Origin: DASQHW01 sp038209365
GTDB taxonomy: Bacteria > Actinomycetota > Acidimicrobiia > IMCC26256 > PALSA-610
NCBI GenBank assembly: GCA_038209365.1
Contig: JBBQXS010000084.1
Span: 1 to 11,555, forward strand
Direction of reading: 5' to 3'
Length of the DNA stretch: 11,555 nucleotides
Shown here: positions 7,657 through 11,555 of the stretch, in pieces
Position numbering within the stretch: the stretch's first letter is position 1
Layout of the letters: every line of letters begins with the position of its first letter
Made by a program: the position numbers and the translations under genes
The notes under the pieces: generated by a model
Seen by the model: the letters and a program-made list of their open reading frames with translations, nothing else
Databases searched by the model: none
What the model was told of the DNA's origin: nothing

Positions 7657-7779
7657 ACGACGGTTCGTGCGGTGACACCCGCAATCGCCACGGGCGGCAG
7701 CCATACGTGCGCGCCGTTGGCGAACGGCACCGCCAAATGCTGCGGCATCTCGTCACGCCGCGCGCATGGACAACACGGC
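7657..7779 (+). pseudogene. Decayed RCC1-repeat fragment
   Basis: Just after the GH13 stop, the frame starting at base 7657 reads TTVRAVTPAIATGGSHTCAP, then LANGTAKCCG, and a little later HGQHG. This closely follows the actinobacterial RCC1 blade consensus 'V.aIaaGg.HTCAll.nGtvkCWG.n..GQLG'. The Trp of the CWG motif is replaced by Cys (TGC instead of TGG), and similarity fades after about one blade. There is no signal peptide, no second blade and no recognisable protein on either side, and an in-frame TGA lies at 7654-7656. RCC1 proteins are normally seven-bladed propellers of several hundred residues, so this is best read as the remnant of a lost secreted RCC1 protein. A small open frame (GTG 7672 to 7932) runs through it and could be translated, but nothing supports that. 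Confidence 0.5.
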
Positions 7780-8027
7780 CGGCACCGTTGTGCCGCGCGT
7801 CGCGCCTTCATCCACAGCGATGCCTACGTCAGATGTCCGATGTGTGCCGCCCGAAATTCGGCGTCTTGTTCGATTCGCACGACAAGCGAACTCGCACGTG
7901 GACGTCGTGTCCCATTTGCGTCCAACGCATGATTGCGGCGCGCCGTATCCGCGCTCGACCGCTTGCGAAGCACGTGACAGCATCTCCGCGAAGCCGGGCT
8001 TTCGCATGAATGCGCGTGGGGAGGGTC
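7780..8027. other. Non-coding stretch between RCC1 remnant and LPFTG protein gene
   Basis: Together with the RCC1 remnant this makes a 385-base gap between the GH13 and LPFTG-protein genes. Open frames exist on both strands, as expected at this GC content, but their products show no domain, signal peptide or membrane segment. I see no strong hairpin, RNA gene or repeat. The promoter of the downstream gene presumably lies here. The G-rich run at 8018-8025 (GGGGAGGG) is the probable ribosome site of that gene. Confidence 0.4.
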
Positions 8028-8891
8028 ATGAGCCGGAGAGCACGAGAGCGGACCGCGCGGGCGGAGCTCGCGCGGAAGGTCTGGGGCGACGCGTTCTACG
8101 AGCAGCACATGCGCGAGCGCGCGCGGCGCAGACAGCGCGCCGACGCGATGGCGATCATCGCACTCAGTAGTTCCCTGCTCCTGAGCGCGTTGGGGTTGAT
8201 GTTGTTTTCGACCGTGGCTTCCGCGCACTCGAGCACGATCAACATCTCGTGCACGCGCGTTGAGTTTGTGTATCGCGACTTCCCGCCCGTGACCGCCACG
8301 TCGCACGAGTCGGTCCTCGTCGACGGGACCGAGGTGGCGCAGCGCGACTTTGTGTTCGAGGGGCCATCGGCGGTTGACGTCATCGAGATCTCGATCGGCC
8401 CGGGCACACATGTCGTCCATGCGAGCGACCAATGGGCTTTCAACGGCAGTCCGCAAGGTTCGGCCGACGAGCGCCAAGAGCTCTCGGACTGTGCCCCGAC
8501 GTCGACGACCACGGCGTCGCCCAGCACGTCGGCTTCGACATCCACTTCGACGACGACGTCACCCAAGACTTCGACGAGTACGTCGGTCACCACTGCCTCC
8601 ACGAGCACGTCGACGTCGACGACGACGATCGCCAGATCGACGACGACCATGGCACCGCCCACGACGGTCCACGAACAAGGCTCGACGTCAACGACCGGGG
8701 TGGCGTCGACAACATCGACGGTTCACGAGCAGGGGTTCTCGACCACGACCACGACGATGACACCTTCGAGCACACAGCTTCCCTTCACCGGATCAGGCCG
8801 TCTCTCGCTCGGCGCCGCGCTTGCGGCGCTCGGCGTCGGCACACTTACGGTGGGTCTCGCACGCCTCGGGAGGGCCATCCGTCGTCCGTAG
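8028..8891 (+). CDS. LPFTG cell-wall-anchored surface protein with Ser/Thr-rich stalk
   Basis: A 287-residue protein from ATG 8028. A long Arg-rich n-region (1-40) precedes a hydrophobic segment (41-63) and a possible signal peptidase site A64-S-A66. A compact domain (about 68-155) follows, with two cysteines, C75 and C155, that could form a disulphide; its strand pattern suggests an immunoglobulin-like fold. Residues 158-249 are almost pure Thr/Ser with the pentapeptide VHEQG at 214-218 and 232-236. The C terminus is a complete sortase sorting signal: L251-P-F-T-G255, a hydrophobic helix (259-279) and a basic tail (RLGRAIRRP). The protein is therefore expected to be covalently attached to the wall, its stalk probably O-glycosylated. 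No sortase gene is in the window. GGGGAGGG ends two bases before ATG 8028, tight but the only Shine-Dalgarno-like site; ATG 8010 would add six residues. Its ligand is unknown. Confidence 0.83.
   Translation: MSRRARERTARAELARKVWGDAFYEQHMRERARRRQRADAMAIIALSSSLLLSALGLMLFSTVASAHSSTINISCTRVEFVYRDFPPVTATSHESVLVDGTEVAQRDFVFEGPSAVDVIEISIGPGTHVVHASDQWAFNGSPQGSADERQELSDCAPTSTTTASPSTSASTSTSTTTSPKTSTSTSVTTASTSTSTSTTTIARSTTTMAPPTTVHEQGSTSTTGVASTTSTVHEQGFSTTTTTMTPSSTQLPFTGSGRLSLGAALAALGVGTLTVGLARLGRAIRRP
8499..8774 (+). repeat. Low-complexity Thr/Ser codon repeat of the LPFTG protein stalk
   Basis: The DNA is a run of imperfect ACG/TCG/ACC/TCC triplets with many copies of the unit TCGACGACG and near variants, encoding the Thr/Ser stalk. 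Within it, two related copies of a VHEQG-coding segment lie at 8667-8681 and 8721-8735. Such tracts often vary in length between strains through slippage or recombination. Confidence 0.75.
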
Positions 8892-8970
8892 ATCGACACC
8901 GGAGCTCTGCGCTTGCTCGCGCGATTGCAGGGCGGGTGTCCGAGGGGAGTGGAGTCGCGGATTCGGGCGC

Positions 8971-9858
8971 TCAGGTGGAGAGCTCGCCGCGCGCCAGCAG
9001 ATCGACCGGATCCTGCATGCGCACCATGCCGAGATAGCCCCCACCGCGAGGGATGCTGTCGTGCAACGCGTATCCGAGTAACTCCTGCGCACGGCGAGGA
9101 AGCGTGGCCGCGATCGCGGGCGGCACGGAGAGGTAGTTGTTCTCCTCGGTGCGCAACCAGCCAAGTGTGTAGCTCAAGTGCGCGCCGCGCCGCGGGATCG
9201 TCGTGACGTTCGCGCCGCCGGCATGGATTGTGCCGCCGGTATAGATGACGGCGGACCCGGCGGGCATTTCTGCGTACGCGATCTCTTCCGGTTCGGGTGG
9301 CGGGCCAAGAATCTGTTCGGCAGGAGAGAGCACGCGGTCGGGCCAACGGTGGCTCCCGGGCACGATGCGGGTCGCGCCGTTGTCACGCGTGAAGTCGACG
9401 AACGCAATGACCGACGCGAGCTGAACCTCGGGATGGGGATGCGTGAGATCGCTCCACACGGCCTCGTCGCGATGCAACCACTGCTCGTCCGCACCCGGCC
9501 CGCGCTGCAAGAGATGCCCGAGGTTGAGCTGATACCGCGCACACGATGGCAACAGCACGCGATCGCACAGCGCGAGCAGGAGCGGGTGGCACATCACCTC
9601 GGTTGCGAACGTCCGCGAAATGCCCGGAACGCCCGTCACTTGCTTCGTATACGGACCGTGAAACGCCTGCATGATCGGGTTGAAGAACTGTTCGTTGGGA
9701 TCAGCCGCTTCCACCGCGTCATGCAGCTCGGCGTTCACCCGATCGACAACTGCAGAAGCCAGAAGCCCTTCGACGATGGCGGCGCCGTCGCGCTCGAGCA
9801 CCGAGAAGATGGCGTCTGGGGCGGCGGTTGCCGTAAAGCGTTCGAGCGTTGCGGTCAT
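8971..9858 (-). CDS. Phytanoyl-CoA dioxygenase (PhyH) family Fe(II)/2-oxoglutarate oxygenase
   Basis: A 295-residue soluble enzyme starting at ATG 9858-9856, with GAAGGG nine bases upstream; a longer frame to TTG 9897 is less likely. The PhyH double-stranded beta-helix is complete: 'ERDGAAIVEGLL' (22-33) near the start, the metal ligands H129-x-D131 in 'WLHRDEAVW' and distal H212 in 'GGTIHAGGANVT', and 'NGATRIVPGSH' (160-170), a hallmark of the family. R223/R224, about 11 residues after H212, are candidates for 2-oxoglutarate binding. The family hydroxylates or halogenates diverse small molecules and lipids, so the substrate cannot be named. No signal peptide or membrane segment is present, which sets it apart from its envelope neighbours. 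It converges on the LPFTG gene (79-base gap) and is divergent from the Vgb-like gene, sharing about 160 bases of upstream DNA with it. No biosynthetic partners are visible. Confidence 0.9.
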   Translation of the reverse strand: MTATLERFTATAAPDAIFSVLERDGAAIVEGLLASAVVDRVNAELHDAVEAADPNEQFFNPIMQAFHGPYTKQVTGVPGISRTFATEVMCHPLLLALCDRVLLPSCARYQLNLGHLLQRGPGADEQWLHRDEAVWSDLTHPHPEVQLASVIAFVDFTRDNGATRIVPGSHRWPDRVLSPAEQILGPPPEPEEIAYAEMPAGSAVIYTGGTIHAGGANVTTIPRRGAHLSYTLGWLRTEENNYLSVPPAIAATLPRRAQELLGYALHDSIPRGGGYLGMVRMQDPVDLLARGELST

Positions 9859-10017
9859 CGGGAACGACCCTTCGTGGGCTGACGAAAGTGTGGTCAATCG
9901 TGGCGGGTGCCGGGCGGCTTTTCGAGCTGGCAGGTCTTCCTAGTGGCACGCGGCATGAGAATCGTTACAGAATGAGGAGGGCACGCGGGGACGGGGGATT
10001 GGGTGACGTGGGGTGTG
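9859..10017. promoter_or_regulatory. Shared divergent upstream region of PhyH and Vgb-like genes
   Basis: These 159 bases lie between two divergent starts, so both promoters should be here. AAGGG near 9868-9872 on the minus strand fits as the PhyH ribosome site. For the right-reading gene, GAGGAGG at 9974-9980 is too far from ATG 10018 to serve it, though a GTG at 10003 in the same frame is closer. No confident -35/-10 pair or inverted-repeat operator was found. Confidence 0.35.
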
Positions 10018-11555
10018 ATGATCGGACGCCGTGGGAGCGCCCGTAGGGTTTCGGGAGTCGCACTACTGGCCGTGGCTGCTGTCATAGTCGGATCGCTGGC
10101 GATGGCGCGTCCGCGAACGGCGTTCGCGGCGGGCATCGCCTCTGTGACCGACTATTCCGTTCCGGGCGGTCAGCCCTGGGGCACGGCATTTGATGCCAGC
10201 GGACGCGTGTGGGTCGCGATGCCCGGGTGTGACCCGTCGCCGAGCTGCTCGAATACGACTCCTCCCGGCAAGCTTGGCCTTTTCAATCCCGCCACGACGA
10301 GTTGGACGACGGTGGTTTCGCTCCCGGCGGGTTACGGTCAGCCGTTGTTCGTTGCCGTTGACGGTGCCGGCAAAGTCTGGTTCACGATGCCGGTCACCAA
10401 CGCCATCGGGCGGTATGACCCCGCCAACGCGACGGTCAGACAATGGCCGGTCCCGACCGTCAGCGCCGGGCCCTGGGATCTTGCCATCGACTCCAACGGC
10501 AAGGTGTGGTTCACCGAGCACTACGTGAACAAGATCGGTGCGTTCACCCCCGCGTTGCAGACGTTTCAGGAAATCGCGACCCCGGCAACCAATAGCAACC
10601 CGTACGGCATCACCGTCGACACCGCGAACAACGTCTGGTTCACCGAAAATACGGACTCTGTCGCAAAAGTCGGCCAGTACACCACCCTTGGCATCCTCAA
10701 GGAATACAAGATCCGCAAGACGGCGACCGGAGGTACCGGTCTGACGCCTCACCGCATCACTGTCGATCCCGCCGGGAAGGTCTGGTGGTCGGAGGGGTGG
10801 GTGCACGGGATCGGAAGACTGAATCCTGCCGCGGCTTCGCCGGGGACGAACCAGGGCGTCACCGAATACTTCTACTCCCCTGCTTGCAAGGGTTGCGGTT
10901 CCCATACCTCTGGAATCGCCGCCGATCACCACGGCCTCATCTGGCTCGATGATTCCCTCCAAAACACCTTCGGCTCGTTCCCGGCGGCCGGCGGGTCGTT
11001 CTCCTTCTACAAGAGTCCCGGCAACCATCCACATGACGGTCTCAACGTCGATGCGCAGGACCGGATCTGGTTCGACGAGGAATTCTCGAACCGCCTCGCG
11101 GTCGCCACGCAATCCGGCACGCCTACGTCCACGACCACGTCACCGACGACGAGTACAACCACTTCATCTACGACCACTTCCACTTCCTCGACATCCACTT
11201 CCTCGACTTCGACGTCTACATCCACGACGACTACGTCGACCACGACGACAACCGTTCCGAGTTCGGGAACTGTGCTGGGCACCGATACGTTCCAGCGTCC
11301 CGATCAGGTGCTGTGGGGGAACGCATCCGATGGCCAGAGGTGGGCCGGTGACGCGAACAGCCTCAATGTGTTTTCCGTCTCGGGGAACGCCGGACGTGTC
11401 GCGAATACCGGCACCACCAGCTACAGCGCCGTGCTCGGTGGCGCCGCGCCCGACGCCGAAGCCTTCGTGACCGGCTCGATCAGCTCCTTCGCCGGCAGCA
11501 ACTTCGGCGACGTCTTGCGCTGGAACGACGGCAACAACTGGTACAAGGCCTACGT
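10018..11555 (+). CDS. Secreted Vgb-like beta-propeller protein with Ser/Thr linker and concanavalin-like domain (partial, 3' end outside window)
   Basis: The frame opens at ATG 10018 (GTG 10015 and GTG 10003 are in frame) and is still open at the right edge, giving 512 visible residues. A signal peptide with hydrophobic core 13-30 and probable cleavage at A35-F-A37 has no lipobox, so the protein is secreted. Residues 44-366 form the propeller, with repeated 'WFTE' blades, C71/C77, C290/C293 (CKGC), and H337-P-H339 plus DEEF in the last blade. It is about 76% identical by hand count to the propeller at 788-1882, with a single one-residue gap. A Thr/Ser linker (368-417) joins it to a concanavalin-like beta-sandwich that begins 'GTDTFQRPDQVLWGNASDG' and continues to the window end. 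That domain is of the same kind as the fragment at the left edge. Linker plus sandwich suggests attachment to a polymer or cell surface. The enzymatic role of the propeller is unknown; an antibiotic-lyase function should not be assumed. Confidence 0.87.
   Translation, partial: MIGRRGSARRVSGVALLAVAAVIVGSLAMARPRTAFAAGIASVTDYSVPGGQPWGTAFDASGRVWVAMPGCDPSPSCSNTTPPGKLGLFNPATTSWTTVVSLPAGYGQPLFVAVDGAGKVWFTMPVTNAIGRYDPANATVRQWPVPTVSAGPWDLAIDSNGKVWFTEHYVNKIGAFTPALQTFQEIATPATNSNPYGITVDTANNVWFTENTDSVAKVGQYTTLGILKEYKIRKTATGGTGLTPHRITVDPAGKVWWSEGWVHGIGRLNPAAASPGTNQGVTEYFYSPACKGCGSHTSGIAADHHGLIWLDDSLQNTFGSFPAAGGSFSFYKSPGNHPHDGLNVDAQDRIWFDEEFSNRLAVATQSGTPTSTTTSPTTSTTTSSTTTSTSSTSTSSTSTSTSTTTTSTTTTTVPSSGTVLGTDTFQRPDQVLWGNASDGQRWAGDANSLNVFSVSGNAGRVANTGTTSYSAVLGGAAPDAEAFVTGSISSFAGSNFGDVLRWNDGNNWYKAY
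11119..11268 (+). repeat. Low-complexity Thr/Ser linker repeat
   Basis: About 50 codons of Thr and Ser with a few Pro, built from imperfect ACG/TCG/ACC/TCC triplets. A short direct repeat is visible as two copies of CCACTTCCTCGAC around 11177-11207. It joins the propeller to the sandwich domain and resembles the stalk tract at 8499-8774 in composition, so the two could align in recombination. Confidence 0.7.

Noticed and set aside
6779..7756. 325-codon minus-strand open frame over the GH13 gene
   Set aside because: It overlaps the GH13 catalytic regions II-IV and gives a compositionally odd, featureless protein.
8499..8774. CRISPR-like or tandem satellite array
   Set aside because: The repetition follows codon triplets for Thr/Ser in frame within a secreted protein, with no constant repeat-spacer pattern.
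8892..8970. Possible hairpin terminator between the convergent LPFTG and PhyH genes
   Set aside because: Only stems of about four base pairs (such as GCGC/GCGC near 8910-8925) were found, with no U-tract; too weak to call.

Overview
The window is high-GC, densely coded DNA that reads as a Gram-positive actinobacterium. The grounds are frequent GTG starts, lipoprotein signal peptides, a C-terminal LPFTG sortase-type sorting signal, and long Ser/Thr-rich linkers of the kind common in Acidimicrobiia-like genomes. The class assignment is inference; no rRNA or other taxonomic marker is present. No tRNA, CRISPR array, transposase, integrase or phage gene was seen.

Layout, left to right. (1) 2-172 (+): the C-terminal end of a secreted protein with a concanavalin-like beta-sandwich domain. 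(2) 186-770 (+): a small lipoprotein with a DUF4352-like domain. (3) 788-1882 (-): a lipoprotein beta-propeller of the virginiamycin B lyase (Vgb)-like type. (4) 2005-3273 (-): a membrane-anchored esterase D / antigen-85-fold hydrolase. (5) 3669-6008 (+): a large membrane GT2 polysaccharide synthase (cellulose-synthase-like, QxxRW type). (6) 6104-7642 (+): a GH13 alpha-amylase-family lipoprotein. (7) 7657-7779 (+): a decayed RCC1 repeat, probably a gene remnant. (8) 8028-8891 (+): an LPFTG cell-wall protein with a Ser/Thr-rich stalk. (9) 8971-9858 (-): a phytanoyl-CoA dioxygenase-family enzyme. (10) 10018-11555 (+), running off the right edge: a second Vgb-like propeller, followed by a Ser/Thr linker and the start of a concanavalin-like domain.

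Most products are predicted to lie at or outside the membrane, so this looks like a cell-envelope / secreted-protein region. The GT2 synthase and GH13 lipoprotein share a strand with a 95-base gap and could make and trim an extracellular glucan; that link is inferred. The most striking structure is the pair of Vgb-like genes. They are about three quarters identical by hand alignment, lie in opposite orientation about 8 kb apart, and differ in anchoring: one is a short lipoprotein that stops where the linker would begin, the other is secreted with linker plus sandwich domain. The gene cut by the left edge ends in the same kind of sandwich domain, so a third relative may lie just outside. I see no convincing new defence, mobile or RNA-based system here.
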